A DNA stretch of 64,000 nt, from assembly GCA_026419785.1 (NCBI GenBank), contig JAODTK010000688.1:248001-312000 (forward strand), written 5' to 3'. A program made the translations under genes and the position numbers. Source of the DNA: Sclerodactyla briareus (lineage: Eukaryota; Echinodermata; Holothuroidea; Dendrochirotida; Sclerodactylidae). The notes under the pieces are model-generated. The model was not told the DNA's origin and made no database searches. It worked only from the letters and a program-made list of their open reading frames with translations. The stretch's first letter is position 1. The number at the start of each line of letters is the position of its first letter. Of the stretch, positions 1 through 14,344 are shown in pieces.

Positions 1-3000
1 TGTAAGTCATTTCGATTTATTTGCACGGCATAATGATTATATGACCCAACATGTTGCTGTCCGGGGCGGCGCCAGTTAGTGGGTGGGGGGGGGGGGCAGA
101 AATTGAATGAATTAAACCAAGAGGGTATTTCTAGGAGTTGCGGGATCTAATCAGCATCCCTGAAAATCTGAAACTATTCAGTCATTCAACTTCCAGTTGC
201 AAATAGTTAAAAATCTAAATATGGATGAATTCAACGGTCCCCCTTCAAAATCCAAGAATGTAGTAATTTCGGTATGATTGCTGAGAAGACTCTCTGCTTC
301 GATACTTTTTAACTTGCTTTAAAGTTTAAATAAAGGAGACATTAAAAAAAAATCCAATTTTACCTCCTATCAAAATCTGGAATCATTCAGCCAATTGCAT
401 CAGCCGATGTCTTGGAGGATAGTGGGAAATTGGTAAAGACGAAACATTGCTCTAAAGTATGTCACTTCTGATTTAATAAATAATAATAAAAAAGTTTGTC
501 TTGTGACTATTTAGGCTTGTGTAAAATATTGACCATTCATTTTCGGCCACTCGGAAACATGGGATAATTGTGAAAAAAGCCAAGAGGCTTAGTGATTACT
601 TGTCTGATCCTGCATGACTTTATTAGGCTAAGCAGGGTGGACTGAACATGTTCACAAGGTTTCCCACACTTTGACCTCACACCTGACCGCAAAACATAGT
701 TCATTACACATATTTGAACCACATACCAAGTATGAGCTTATCCATCCAGGTGGGGTCGAGGTATCGTGTTTCCAAACCAATTGGCCAAAATATTTCACTT
801 TTTTCCCCTTTTTTCACCAAAAAATTACTCATGGTTTACACCAGAAAAAAATGGCATTATTGTACTCTCCGTAAAAAAAGAAGCTGCAAACAAAATTTTA
901 CGTTGCTAGTACTATCGTGTTTAAATGGTTTTCAGACTTTAACCTCAGATGGCCTTTGAACTGATCCCACAGCAACAGGGATCACATTATGAGAAACCAC
1001 ATACTAGGTGTCGCTTGATCCATCCAGGTGGGTTCGAGTTATCGTGGTTACAAGATGCCTGGTGTCCACATACACACATACATACAAATGCACATACACA
1101 CACACACACGCACACACACTCACGCGCGCGCACACACAACACACACACACAAACACGTACATCAGATGACAGAGAGAAAAAGATGAAAAGATGGAGATGA
1201 AAAAAATCTCTCTCGGCCTAGCCGATTCTGGTAAGCTAATACTCTGTGATTCAGAAACTGAGCTTCGGGAAATCCGACGAAATGTCAAAATCGAAATCGG
1301 ACTCGGTCACTTTTCTGACCTATTGATTTAAGCCACATTAAAATATGTTGAGTATCGTCCACCATATGATATTCTTACACTGTTCGGTTTGAGCTACAAA
1401 ACCATCGTGTGTGTGTGTCTTTTGTCCCTGTATAGGTAACCACCACCTTAGCCCCATTTTGACGCACGAATGTCGTAACTAGAGGCGACTTCTTCCTCCC
1501 AGCGCCTGCAGAATTTTCAGCGACGGTGTTGTTAGCAACCCCTCCTATAAGAAGATACAAACCCGCCTACCATGCATATAGGGGGAAAGCGTTCATATAG
1601 GCTAGTCGGAAGTAACATCAGCTCGCTTTGCTCTATGTGAATTCACTTTTCCGTGACGCGCGGTCGTCCATGATTGTATGAAGACTATAAATCAAGTGCG
1701 CTGTGCTTTACTCCAGCGAGTTTCTTGTCTGGTTGTGGCCCTACATAGACTTCACATTTTAGCCCAGGTTGGTACAACCGCTACTCTATTCTGTATATTT
1801 GTAACACAACCTTGGAGTATCTTATTCAAAAAGGATTATATTCCCCTGGTATTGGGTCAAAGTTCCCCTGCCCAATATAGTCAGAGTCATTTCAGGTAGC
1901 ATAGAAAACTAAGTTAGGGCAAACCCATCATTACAGGCATCAAAGGCAGTGGATAATCAAGTTGAGATCGGAACTCGAGTAGCGCAAGTGCCAATAGTTT
2001 CCGTCCATTAATGCTCCCTAAATGTGAAAAAATGGTGGTTTCATTCAACAGTTCAATAGATCTGTACATGAACTTCAATGAAATTCAGGCAACTTTTGGA
2101 GATTTGGGTAATTTTATTACCGCGCACTGGAAGAAATTCTGGCTACGCTACTGGATTCAGCTTTCACAGTACCGAAAGTACCGTTTCCGGCACTCTGAGT
2201 TACCTATATTCCTCTCGAATTTTCCTCAACGGTCTGTTCCAAGCGATGGTGACGTTCCGTTTCGATAACCGGAAAAAATCATCCCCCACATTTCACAACG
2301 GTGTGTACATTAACACACAGATTGTTCACGTTGCCGGTCAGATATTAATGGCTGAAATAAAGGGGGTTGGGTTGCTAGCTAGCTCCACCTGTTCACCAAA
2401 TTGTTGACTTGCAGTGAGTTATTGGTTTTATTTGGCCTGTAATCACTTGCTGACATATTCTTTCACAAATATTAAGAGGCTCTACTCGGATGCGTGACAT
2501 CTTCTCAACATCCAGACGTTTGCATCAGCCCACGCAAGTTGACATTTCGGCGAATCTGAGGAGGTATAAAAATCCAAAATCTCCCTCGATACGATACGCG
2601 GGCGCGCCAAAATCCCAGTTCACCTCGTCCACCACCTTCCCCCACCCACTTTTCGAAACGGTCGCGCCCACTGCCTTGGTGCTTCTAAGTATTCGAGAAA
2701 CGCATTATCTCTGATTCGGAGATATGTTTCAGTAATGTGGTCATGGCTTGGGACCAGTGTTAGGTTGCATTCCGGAGGTAATAGGACATTATGTTTCACC
2801 GTCCGGTTTAATAGGTAAACTTCCAGAACATGTCGGTTTTTTTTTTTTCAAGGCGCAACTGCTTCAGAAGGAATAAAATCATTCGATTGGTTCTCTGCCG
2901 AGGATCGTATGTCATCTTGCGAAATACAGAAAGAGCCCGGGAAATACGTCGTCGTGCTTCCCTCTGTATTGATTTAACCCACTTAAAGGCTGTCCATGAT

Positions 3001-5960
3001 CAATAATCTGCACGAATTTGGTATCCCGGTTTTCGATCAGCTGGCCCCGGCTGCGTAAGTATTTAATGTACTAGAGCAACTGAATGGAAGATATTTCAAT
3101 ATAACCCCAAATGAAATTGATTATTTGGATGATCGATCTGATAGTAGTGGGAAGATCCCTTTGAGTTTTCTTATATTGTTTTATAAATCTTTCAGCATGG
3201 GAGCTACTGTGCAAATTAGCGGCGCAGCTGCATGCTTGAGGTGAGACACGCACCACATTTCGTAAACAAAAAATCGATGACTTTAAAAAATGAAATGAAG
3301 GTATATCAGATTTTTTTCAATTTCGTTTAATATTTGGCTCGAAGTTCACTCTAAATACGCTTCAGAACATCTCTATAAATTGATTTCTGGAGGCGTCAGT
3401 ATTAGCCTCAATTCCCGAGAAGAAGAAACTGCTCGATTGCGCACTATTTTTGACGTTCGTATCGCCGAGAAATCAGAACCTCGTGGTAATTCCGAGTAAA
3501 TATAAACCATTCAGTGTGTGGTTAGTGGGTTCCCCTATATGGCTCTGGCTTACAGGTGTCAACTAAAGTCCACGTTATCGGTAACCTGTGTTTCCTTCAG
3601 ATCATTCATCCATGAACCACCTTTAAAGGCGGTTGTCGTCTTATTTCGATCGCGGTCGCTTGCATGACGTCACAAGTTCTGGGTTGGGTGCCGGTTTTCT
3701 CCCAAGGTCAAAATGAACGTGAATAAGATCGTGCGACCATTTGTTGAGAAATATACCGAGGCCTAGTCTGAAAGGGTCCTGCCTCCCTTCGAGGGAATCT
3801 TCGTCGACTCAAGGTGGTGTTCCTGAGTGCCGATGCGGGTACGGTACATTTATAAAAAGGCTGAATTCACGGAGCATTGTCAGTGAAGTGTTTCTCATGT
3901 CTGTGTATCTGATACCCTCAGATGGGGGGGGGGGTAGCTTCCATAGGGGTATCAATTATCCCGATAGAATGAACGAGAACGGTGAGGCCAAAGTTACCAC
4001 TCGCACCAATGCGGCGTTGATGCCGCTTCGATGCAAATGGCTTATATGGAATACTTCCTCGTGCGTGCCACTCAAAGCCCGTATCATGAGCTGCTTCTTT
4101 GACAGTTTATTTTTTTTATTTTTGGGGGGGGGGGCATTATTATACCGTTTCGTCGTGTTCGAGTTAATATTCGCTTCTCTATCAACGTAACATTCCGGGG
4201 TTGGTTTTTTTGGCATTCATCCGCACTAACCCCATCGGGAATGTCCTCAAATTAATGCCCGTCGTATAATCTATTTCCCGGCAGTTATGTTTTATGAACG
4301 GCACTGATCGCGAGGATTACACTGCTTGTACGCAAATGTATACCTAGTTTCAAATCTAATATGTCGATATGTTTTTTCTTTCTCACTTGACAGAAAGAAG
4401 TCGTACGATATATCACCCACCGTACGGACTGGAACAAATTTCGAGGAAGTCGAGTGTCCCTCGACAATCGCACATAATGTGTTCAACCAACTTCAAAATT
4501 CCGTGAACGATATCCCGCATACTATCGGGAAAAAAAATATTTCGACTCCAATTCCATCAAGGGCTCGTATACTCAATGTAGAACCACTACGAGTGGCGGC
4601 TGGCCATGGGGCAAGGGGAGGGATAATTGCCACCCAAACTGTCCCAAATAAAATTTTTCGAATGAAGGATTTGTATGGAATAAGGCCCATACACTGATCC
4701 ATTTCCCGGGCTGATTCATTTGGTCCCGATTTCATATTCCCATCTAATCGAAATCTTGAGGTTTTCGGTCACTGAACACGTCAATTACTTCGATTAGACG
4801 GGATTTAACGCCCTTAACTATTAACCAAAGTTTATGCCTCGTGGATAACCCTTCCGAGTGCCCCGAAAAAGCACATTTGTGGAAAGTGTCCCGAGGCTAA
4901 TTAGTAACCTTCATTTTTTTAGTGTACAGTTAAGAACATAACTAATTAAATTTTTGGTAAAAATTTGTACCAGCAAATTTGGTGGAGTACACAAATGTAT
5001 GCTTCTGACGCAGAGGACTACTATAGAGTTGAACAATTCTTCTCCTGTGGTCACACGGTCTGAACACCATATAGAAGAACGGTTTTCAGAGAACGACCTC
5101 TCTATCGCGTCAATGACTTTTGAATGTGTGTTTCCAGCAGCTATGGGTATCCGGAGACCACTTGGGATACAGAAGATGCCTTGAGGAACGCGTTGTGATC
5201 GGTCTGACGACTGCTGACCATTAACCCGCAGATCAAGAAAACACCTTTTTCCATAGGCAATCTACTGACCCACATGACTAGAACAAAAAGCACTACCAAA
5301 GCCGAAAGAATCCTCTAACAATGAGGCAAATAACTGAACAATTCCGATTTGAAACGAATGCGAGATATGTTCCTACCATGTGTACATCCTTACGGATTTA
5401 TTGGACACTTCCTATATCTATATCTTCCGATCTTCCGCTACCGCAGAATCTGCCGCTCGTTTTTCTGTGTTAGAAGACTGAAACCCTACCTGAGAAATGC
5501 CATGGGTCAGAACTCGACTCTCGTCCTTAGCTTTGATGGCGATGGAGAAAGATTTTTCATAGTGGCATTCTAGTATCTCATGCTAAATTCAGCAGCAAGT
5601 GCGATCGGCAGTCCTCAAGGAAACTGACTAGTTTCCGGGTCGAGAGTGTAACAGGTGTATGTATAGTTGGTGTTCAGTTGATTCTGATAATTAAAACAAG
5701 GCTTACAATTGTGCTTTGAATTGAAATTGATGATCCAGCTGCCCGTTTTATAATTCACGTTTTATTGGGTAATATTTGAACATTAGTCCCACCCCTCATT
5801 GTATTCGTTAAGCATTATCACGGATTTACAGAAGTTTTCGAAGACGGGTATTATGAATAATTTTGCGAACGGGCTGGCCCTTTGTGGCGTGCATGAGGAT
5901 TTGGAAATACTGTTAGAGCAACACCATTTTGCATCTGCTCCAAAGTATTCTTGAAAAAAA
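1..5960. other. No gene recognised; low-copy repeat fragments
   Basis: No open frame here resembles a known protein or has a splice context I can defend. About 670-790 and 990-1070 carry two degraded copies of the repeat whose better copies lie at 19.0-20.1 kb and 54.9-55.4 kb (CACATACCAAGTATGAGC followed by a GGTCGAG/ATCGTG box). A CA tract follows. Short G or C runs occur at 85-97, 3925-3934 and 4123-4133. The 149-codon open frame at 3741-4190 has biased composition and no family features. Confidence 0.5.
1094..1158. repeat. (CA)n microsatellite, interrupted
   Basis: Mostly CA dinucleotides with CG and AACAC interruptions, directly following the repeat copy at 990-1070. The same order, repeat head or body next to a GT/CA tract, is seen at 19.0 kb and 54.95 kb. 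Confidence 0.85.
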
Positions 5961-5969
5961 ATGCAAAGG

Positions 5970-8900
5970 GGCATGACCCCCTCCCCCATATAATCACCAT
6001 GACATTTCCCCCCCCCCCCACCCCCCCCAACAAAAATCCCTACAGACATCTGCCCTGCATAAACGTTTTTCCAGCCTGCCTGGACTAAAACATATTCTTT
6101 GGTAGTCTCCCAAATGGCAGGGGAACGCATCTGAATCACTTAATCTTCCCATAAGTTCCCCGGGTGAGGTGGAGTTGAAGGTTCATGTCAGGGTAAATAT
6201 TATGGCTTTTGGTACTTTTCTATTTCCTACCTTGTGACAGTCGAGCCTCATACCGGATTCCAGTCGTTCCGGTGTACCGATAAGGTACAATTCAACTATA
6301 TTGAAAAATTATCCTTGTGACATCACGTGGTGAACTGCAGGAGCCCTATAAAACAAGTCATGTCAAATCAATTCAGCATTACATTAGGTGTAGGGTCTAT
6401 GGGGCGCCTCGCCTTTCCCTCTTTGATGTCATATAGATTCCTCAAATTCCTCAAAGTAAATTGTGAATATCTTCCCGTGGTAACAGCTAGAATCTCAAAA
6501 GTTGGGGTGTCGGGTTTTCACAAGGTCCTTTTTCTAACCTGTGCTAGGTTAAGCAACTCTGTTACGTGGCATTGGTCTTTAAAATACTATTGTGGCCATA
6601 TACTTACAGGTATTAAATACTATACTAAGTTTGACGAAGAATCCATTACTGTTCCAGGAATACAAAAATTGACGGACGTGCCTCTTTAGAATCCGGTAAA
6701 TAAAACAAAACTTGTTTGAAGAAATGTGCATCAACACCATTGCCACCCCCCACCCGGTTCATTTTATACCCGGCGGGCCATGCCGTTAATATCCATCTCT
6801 ATCGTAATACAAGTTATATAGGCAGAAGTTTACAAGCTGTTGTCGCTTGTGTGGGCATATGAATGACAATGGACATGGAACTGTTTTGGGGGTCCCATTT
6901 TGGCAATTTGGTCAGTTTTGTACTTTCAGACAACTATCTAGTTTTCCAGTGACGTCAGCTATAGTCCTGATGACTGGCAACCTGGGTTTACTTTAATTCT
7001 ATTGCACTTCACGTCACGAGGGCCGAGGCTACCTGAACCTTATTTTTATTCCAACCCATAGTTAATGTTGCTGTTTTTAAAAGGCATGTTTTTCAGTTTA
7101 CTTTGTATCAAGAGAGTCCGGCGCAGCAGTCTACCTCTTCTCTGCTATAGTGACGGTCACATGGGGTATTTTGCAATGAACCCGCGATGAACCCGCCTTG
7201 TGCCTAATTCGGTCCTGCCGGTCTGATTTCGTATAAATCTAAGAAGCACCAAAATCAACTTATACGGCGTGGGTCACTGATGCTACCTACGAGTGGCCTC
7301 ACATACAGGTCAGTACACGGACTCGAGTTGGGTTGATATATCACATCGCATTGAAGGTAGATTCCAATTTGTTCTGTGTTATAGGATCTATCCGGAAATC
7401 CTACAAGGCAACATTTGGAATAACGACTCGATCAATTCAGCGTAATATCGCTGAGATAGGATCACACATTCCTCCGGTTGTAATAAGCCAGCTTGATCGT
7501 GACTGAGCCCACATAGCGCAAGAATGTAGATTTATATCATGAAGGACCTTTGCAAGCAAATATTCCGGGGTCGAAATCCAGCAGCAGTCCATCAGTGGCG
7601 TACCCACGGGGGGGGGGGGGGGGGTTCAAACCCCCCCATAACCCAAGTGATCAATAAAAAAAAATTTTTTTTTTTATACACAAAAACTGATTTTTATTTT
7701 AGCAAATCTCGCGCAGCTACACGTGTCTAGGGGCCCAAAATAGTAACTTTATTTGCCAATAGGGATGGCGAGGCCAAAACATGAGGCCCCCCCCTCCCCC
7801 ATAATAAGTCAACAATCACAGCACAACATGACATTTGACCCCCCCCCCTCTAACAAAAATCCCTACAGCTGCCCCTGCACTACTAGTTTTTCCACCGCCT
7901 GACTAAAACATATCGTGGTACGTCTCCAAATGGCATGGGAACGCAATGGAATCACTTAATCTTCAATATTTCCCCGGGGGAGGTGGAGTTGAAGGTTAAT
8001 GGTCATGTAAATATTATAGGGCTTTTGGTAACTTTCTATTTTCCTACATTTGTGACAGTCGAAGGCCTCATAACCGATTCCCTTCCAGTCGATTCGAGTG
8101 TACCGCTTAAGGTACAGTCAAACTATTTGCAAACATTAATCCTTTGACATCCACGGTAACTGCAGAATCCCCTATAATACAAGTCAATGTAAGTCCAATT
8201 CATCAGCATTAACCATTTAGTGTGTAGGTCCTATTGGCGGGGCCTTCGCCCTTTCCCTCTTGTGATGTCCATATAGATTCCTCAATTTCTCGAAATAAAG
8301 TGGAATATCTCAACGGGGTAACAATCTGAACTCTCAAATTTGGGGTGGTCGGTTTTCACAGGTCCTTTTTCTACCTGTGCTATAGTTTAAAGCAAATCTT
8401 TCCGTGGCTATGTCTTTAAAATACTATTGTGCCATTTATACGTACGAATTTAATATACTATCCGGGAGTTGACGAAGAAGTCACAGTAGCTGTTCCAGTA
8501 TACAAAATGTGACCTACGTTGCCTCTTTAAATCCGGTAAATAAAACAAAACTTGGTGAAGAAATGTTACATCAACACCATTGCCACCCCCACACCCGGTC
8601 ATTTATACCCGGCGGGCCCGGCGTTAAGTTACCCCTCTCTATCGGTATACCAGTTATATAGGCAATGAAAGTTTACAAGCTGTTTGTTGTCGCTTGTGGG
8701 GTGGGCATAGAATGACAATGACAATTGGGACTGTTTTGGGATCCCATTTTGGCATTTGTCAGTTTGTACTTTCATACACTTCTAGTTTCCAAGTGCCGTC
8801 AGCGATAGTCCCGTCCCGTGATGACTGGCAACCTGGGGTTACTTTAATTTCTATTGCCGCAACGTCACGAGGGCCGAGGCTACCTGAACCTATTTTTATT

Positions 8901-9640
8901 CCAACCATATTAAATTGTTGCTGTTTTAAAAAGGCATGTTTGTTCTTTACTTTGTATCAAGAGGCCGCGCCGCAGTCCTACCTCTTTCCTCTGCTTATGT
9001 GACGTCACATTGGGTATTTTGCAATGTAAACCGCCTTGTGCCTAAATCGGTCCGCCGGTCTGATTCCCGGATATAGTCAAATACGAAAGCACTCAAAAGT
9101 TCAACTTATAACGGTCAGTGTCACTGATGCTACCAACACCTAACGAGTGGCCTCACATACAGGTCAGTACACTAACTCGCGTTGGGTTGATATATCACAA
9201 TCGCATTTGAAGTTAGATTCCAATGTGGGCTGTGTATAGGAGTACTATCATCATCGGCAATCCTAACAAGGCAACATTTGAAGACGCTAGATCACTTCGC
9301 GTATATCGCTGAGATAGATCAACACGATTTCCTCCGTTTGTAACATAAGCTACAGCTGGAGCGTGACTGCAGCCACAAGCGAAGAATGGTAGAGTGATTA
9401 TCATTGAAGTACACTTTGCAAACAAATATTCCGGGGTCGAAAATCCCAGCAGCATCATCCTGATCCCGTGGCGTACCCACGGGGGGGTGGGGGGGGTTCA
9501 GAACCCACCCTACCACAGTGATCATAAATGTATAACACAAAAACTGATTTTTTATTTAGCACATTCTCGCAGGCAGCCGCATGTGTCTAGGGCCCAGAAT
9601 ATACTATTTGCCATAGGGAGGGCGAGGCCAAAACATGAGG
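5970..9640. repeat. Tandem duplication, two ~1.8-kb copies (about 5970-7780 and 7780-9640)
   Basis: Landmarks recur in the same order: the C-rich tract with AACAAAAATCCCTACAG (6029 and 7853), GAGGTGGAGTTGAAGGTT (6166 and 7980), CCTATAAAACAAGTCA or close (6343 and 8170), ACACCATTGCCACCCCC (6733 and 8574), TATATAGGCA (6816 and 8656), GGTCAGTACACGGACTCG or close (7309 and 9162) and GTGGCGTACCCACGGGGG (7595 and 9469). The copies differ chiefly by one-base insertions and deletions spread evenly along the unit, with few substitutions. No protein is encoded in either. Part of the unit (about 6360-6640) also occurs, diverged, at 35990-36200. Confidence 0.85.
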
Positions 9641-9724
9641 GCGCACTTTTCCCACTTGGGTTCCTACCTCAACCCCCCCCCCCCCCCTCCCCCCCCAAGA
9701 TCAAATCTCTCGGTACGCGCCTGC
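9468..9724. mobile_element. Short non-autonomous DNA element with hAT-like ends
   Basis: The left end GTGGCGTACCCACGGGGGGG and the reverse complement of the right end, CAGGCGCGTACCGAGAG, share a CAG/CGTG-GCGTACC core; inside are long G and C runs. Ends of the type CAGTGGCGTA next to G/C runs are typical of hAT-related short elements. A second left end with a full CAGTGGCGTACCCACGG is at 7592, in the other copy of the duplication, without its right end. I did not find an 8-bp target duplication, so the assignment is tentative. Confidence 0.45.
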
Positions 9725-12700
9725 AGTCATTCGTTGTCTGTTTTCACTTCATGGTTCCGCTGTAATTCCGCCTGGTTTTATGGGGTTACTGGGTTTTTTC
9801 AGGATATTTGCATTAAGTTCCGTCAGTCGGCTGTGATCAGCCACGATGAACTTGAACTTCAGCTCCCCATGTTCCGAAAATTGGTCGGATTTCCCGGAGT
9901 TCTCTTATGCCAGTGGCTCAATCCAGTTTCATTTCTGCCAGGATTCCTCGGTGGGCCTTAATTGTCTTCCTGACCCGTAGCATTCGAAATGATGATGATA
10001 GCAAAAAAAATCACAGCGCGGAACTGGATAATGTCATGACGCGGACTAGATAAGTCAGAGGAAATGGAGGATGGGAACATTCCACAAGTTAAATATGAAC
10101 GATATGGAAGCATTGTTACGGGGATTTCAAATTCCTACAGATTCCCTATTGTTTGTTTAGCTGCGGCTACAGCTCACAAGGTCATCGTGGTCTCCCCGTC
10201 CGTTCGTTCGTTCGTTCGTTCGTTAGTTCGTTCCCTTCTGTTCGTCACTTTCATTCATTACGTCTAAACATACATTCGATCAGGTTGAAACTTGGTGGGT
10301 GGATGGAGCTTGCTACTGGCTAGCCTTCGCTACATTTATGTTCGCTTAGTGTTAATTAGATTTTAAATTAAATATTTTAATTACCCTCCCCAATTCCAAC
10401 TTTATTTTGAGCTCTCTAACTGCCAGACAAGTTTGTTTACTTATTCCATCCTCCTGCTGAGCAGTGTTCCACACTTATCTGTCAGAAGTTCCAGTTCTGC
10501 AGAATCGTTTGACAATAAAACTCATTGTCCAGGGTAAGATGATTTGTCTTTCATCAACATCTCGCCCTAGTTTACATTATCCCTGCCTCCACGAGAATTT
10601 TTGCTGTCCGCAGCTACCAACCAAGACTTGCACTTGTTATTTTCTACACAAAATGGCACTTGGTCTCTAACAGAAAACGATATTAGTGTCTAAGCTATAT
10701 AAGCTATATAGTCACCACAGTGGATTTTTTGTTTTTGTTTTCACAAGGTTTTTATACTTTCCATTTGATGAACCCAAAATAGGGTTCATCGCACCGAGTA
10801 ATGAGCTTCATCCAGTCAGACTAGTTCGAGGTAATAGTTACCTATGTCGTACAAAAGTGACTTTCCGACGATCAAATTCCACAGACGTCCCCAAATGAGA
10901 CTCTGCAATCCCTTATTGAATTTAGTTGTATTCATACAGGAAGACGTTTTCGAATGACGAATGCAGGCAATTGCTTTAAATTAATCGAGTAAGATCTTAT
11001 CTCTATGATCGCCTATATTGCCACATCCTTCTTTTAACGCCGATAAGTGCAATGCTATTATGGAAAATAAAATGTATATATTCAATTCCAATTCAAGTTA
11101 TTATCATTCCAGAACAAATATACCATGTAATTTAGCGAAATAGCAATATATCGTCCAAACGCTATATATGAAATACTGGACAACTGTCAAAAAAGGCCTG
11201 TAAAGACAGCATATTCACACCGCCCGGCCAAACCCAAAGCATTGGATGTTTGGTTTTTTATCTCAGCTAGCAGATCGCTCGTTTCGACTTGAGATCGCGA
11301 AACAGGTGAAATAGCGGTCCGTGAACCTCTGTTGGGGGAAAGTCCGGTTCTATAGGTTGTACTGAGCGTTAGAACATTTTGGGTCTGACAACCAACCCAG
11401 ATCATGAAATGCACTCGCTGGGCAAAAAGATTCTGTGCTCGTGGAAGGCGGATGACCTATTAGCCCACCTGTCCAAGTTGCGGAATTGGATATCACTGCC
11501 ATCACAAGGACACATGGGTGGCTCTATTTATGTAAGTTCAGCGACAAACGTGAATACCAACCGCGCCTATAAAACCGCTTTCATAACAATACTCCTGCAT
11601 TTACCTAATTTCTTGTTATAATGCGATGCTAGCCAACAGGTGGGGCATTCGTTACTGAAAAGACTGCAATGGACCCGTGTATTTGGATGTTCTGACCTGT
11701 TCAACGTTATTTTTTCTCTGTTGGCTCGAAGTCCAATAACGCAGTGGCTTCTCCAAGGGGGGGGGGGGATGGGCACGTCCCCCTCAAAACCTTGTACCCC
11801 CCGTGTGCCCCCCCCCCCCAACTTAGATTTGTGATTTTCAAAGAATACTCTGTAAGGTCTGTATCCAGAACTCCAGTTTTGAATGAAATTGAGTAAAACA
11901 AAAAATCACAAGGAAGGCAGTAATTGTGCCAAACTCGCCTCGAATGCATTAAACGTGAAAAAATTCGTGCTTCGCGCGAAACAGTGTGGGATTTCGGTCC
12001 CGTCGTTGCTCTCACTTTCTTCCCCCGCAACACCCACACCACACACCACAAGTTGAAGGTGGTGGGTGTGCTTCTCATTGGCCCCGAACTTATACATATC
12101 ATTGAGGGAAATATACAACAACATTCTCATTGACTTTGAACACTACAATCATCCTCGGTTTATTGTCTCGCCCTAATATTCAGGATGAGACTTAGTGGTC
12201 ATTTTGGCGTGTGTGTATTGTGTGTAGGTGCGGGTGTGTGTGTTTGTCACACTCCTCGTTAGCAGGATTTCTCGCAAACCGTGAAGCCGATTATAACAAA
12301 ATTTTGTGTGTAAGCACCGGGGTGTGGGTGTACACCATCTGATAGATTTTGGGGGGGCATCCGAGTCATTATTAAGTTGGGTAATTATTCATTTTATGTA
12401 ATTTATTGTTTTAACTCGTTAGCAAGATTACGCAAGAACCGTAGTGTCTACAGTGATGTAGTTGGCATTAGGACCTGGATGACAGTCATTCCTTATTAAT
12501 AGTTTTGGAGCCAAAATATTCTAATTAAGTGGTCCAATTAGCTGATTTAGCGAATTTTTAAGTGTCGGATTTTCACGAGCTTGTGGATGTGGTCTACCAT
12601 GGTTCCCGAGAAATTGAAACCCCCCGTAAGTCGGGGTCACTGGATGTCATTCATGTGTCTAATTTGCAAAAATTAAGCAATTTTAAAGTTTGTTGGATTT

Positions 12701-13960
12701 CCAAAACGTTGTAGATGTGATCCACCTTTGATCCTGATCAATTTCAAGGTACAGCTGGGTCGGTAGAGGTCATTGTATGTGCCTTATTTGCATAATTTAT
12801 TCAATTTCCCATTGGTGAGAATTGCGTCAACTCCGTAAGTATGGTTTGTTAACATTTTTGGATCTGATGTTTAGATGTTCATGAATTTCATCGAATTCAT
12901 CAATAATAGCTCCTTTAGAATAAAGCCTGAGTAACGAGTAAACCAGAGGCTCCTGTGACAATTTTACGGCTGTTCTAGGCTGCCCACAGCAAACCTCTCG
13001 TACCCGACAATTTGTAGGTTGATTAACCTCAAAAATACTGTACACTTTTTCGCTCCTCCCTTCTTACTATGGACGTGTGTATTGTATATGTGAAAATATT
13101 GATGTCGTTGACATGACGATGGTCTGCATGACCTAGTTGGTTGTGTGTGTATTGAATAATACAACCACTGATCGCTCACCAGGCGAGACACTTTTGGCGT
13201 ATCGCCTTGTTACTAATTAGCCTCCGGTCCGTTCCTCCTCCCTCGACATGCCGATTTGGAACTGCAGTAATTAGGCTATCAGACTGCTTGGATTTTCAAC
13301 TCATGTTTTCTTTTTTTTAACTGCTACCGAAGTTCCCGGTTCTCTCGGGATGAAGTCAAATCATGGTTGGGACCGTAGAGCTAAAGCTCGCTAAATGTCC
13401 CAAATTATTTGGTGAGATTCTGTTATTCAAGATTGCCGGAAAACAATTGCGGCTTGGTGAATCAGTAATATGGATGAACAAATGGTTTGAACACCTGGCC
13501 AAAACGTTAAGTCTGGGCAGTCGATAAACCGAGGTCTGACAAATGTTCAATTTTCCACCGATTAGCAAAATTTGTGATCACAAAATGCCCAACGCCCGGG
13601 AGATGTCATTCCTGGCCATCTGGGGTGCTTGCGCGAACCAATTTTTTTTCTTTGTTTTTTCTCCGCATCAACCTATGGTGGCGCAGCGGGCGCTCCCGCT
13701 AATATATTCTTGTCAAGTCCCCCGGAAAATGGCTGTGCCCCTCAGTATGAAAAGTTTGGTGACGCCACTAAAATAACTTAATAAATAACTTCCCTCTCAT
13801 AGGCCGCGGGGTTCTCCTTGTCAAAACTGCCTATCATTTAGGGCTTGCTTACCGCTGCTCCTAATTTAAAATGCAAAGCTTTGATGGATAACAATATTGT
13901 CGATCTGACAGTACCTGTTATTCATTAATTGTCCATGTCAATACTGACAATAGCGCTTCT
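9725..13960. other. No gene recognised; scattered repeats
   Basis: Contents: a (GTTC)n-like tract at 10200-10232; a following segment with GTTGAAACTTGGTGGGTGG (10283), a phrase shared by many copies of one dispersed repeat (31660, 35075); G and C runs at 11757-11769 and 11810-11820; and a GT-rich start at 12209 followed by degraded phrases of the same family (TCTCGCAAACCG at 12271, CGCAAGAACCG at 12430) up to about 12800. No coding region can be supported. Confidence 0.5.
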
Positions 13961-13961
13961 A

Positions 13962-14285
13962 TCAATGGTGTATGCCTTGGGAGGTGGGTTTGGCAAAACA
14001 CCCTCTCATACTATGTTTCCATGCAATATAATTAGCGCTTCCATTAAATTGTGTTATCTGTAGCTCTACTTCTTGATTACTTCTTTCGACTACTTCTTTG
14101 TTACCACTAATAGGAGTCATTGCCTCACGCTTCGTGGCAAACGTTGCAGGACTCAGTAGCGTAACTGGGAAACGGGAGAGGGAGGGCAGGAGGCGTCGCC
14201 CCCACTTTTCAACTCCAGACGGTCTGTCGGTACTTTGGTTGATCTGTCGAGTACCTCCTGCGAGTCGGGGGATGTTTCCCGACAA
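13962..14285 (-). pseudogene. Possible Copia-type gag fragment
   Basis: The minus-strand open frame contains VELQITQFNGSANYIAWKHS and then MRGCF. The pattern F-(N/D)-G-x-N-Y-x-x-W-K-x-x-M near the start of a polypeptide is typical of Copia-type gag proteins (UBN2/DUF4219 class). Nothing else of a retrotransposon (zinc knuckle, protease, integrase, RT, LTRs) was seen nearby, and the frame start has low-complexity, repeat-derived sequence. The call rests on about 15 residues and may be chance. Confidence 0.25.
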
Positions 14286-14344
14286 GAGTGGGGGCCAGCG
14301 GGGGCAGGGGGGGGAGCCCCCCCCCTCGGGGAAGCCTCCCTACG

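Noticed and set aside
3741-4190. 149-codon plus-strand open frame
   Set aside because: Composition follows local G runs and T runs; no domain, no splice context and no similarity I can recognise.
13672-13720. A-box-like TGGCGCAGCGGG as a tRNA or SINE head
   Set aside because: No B box follows at the required distance.
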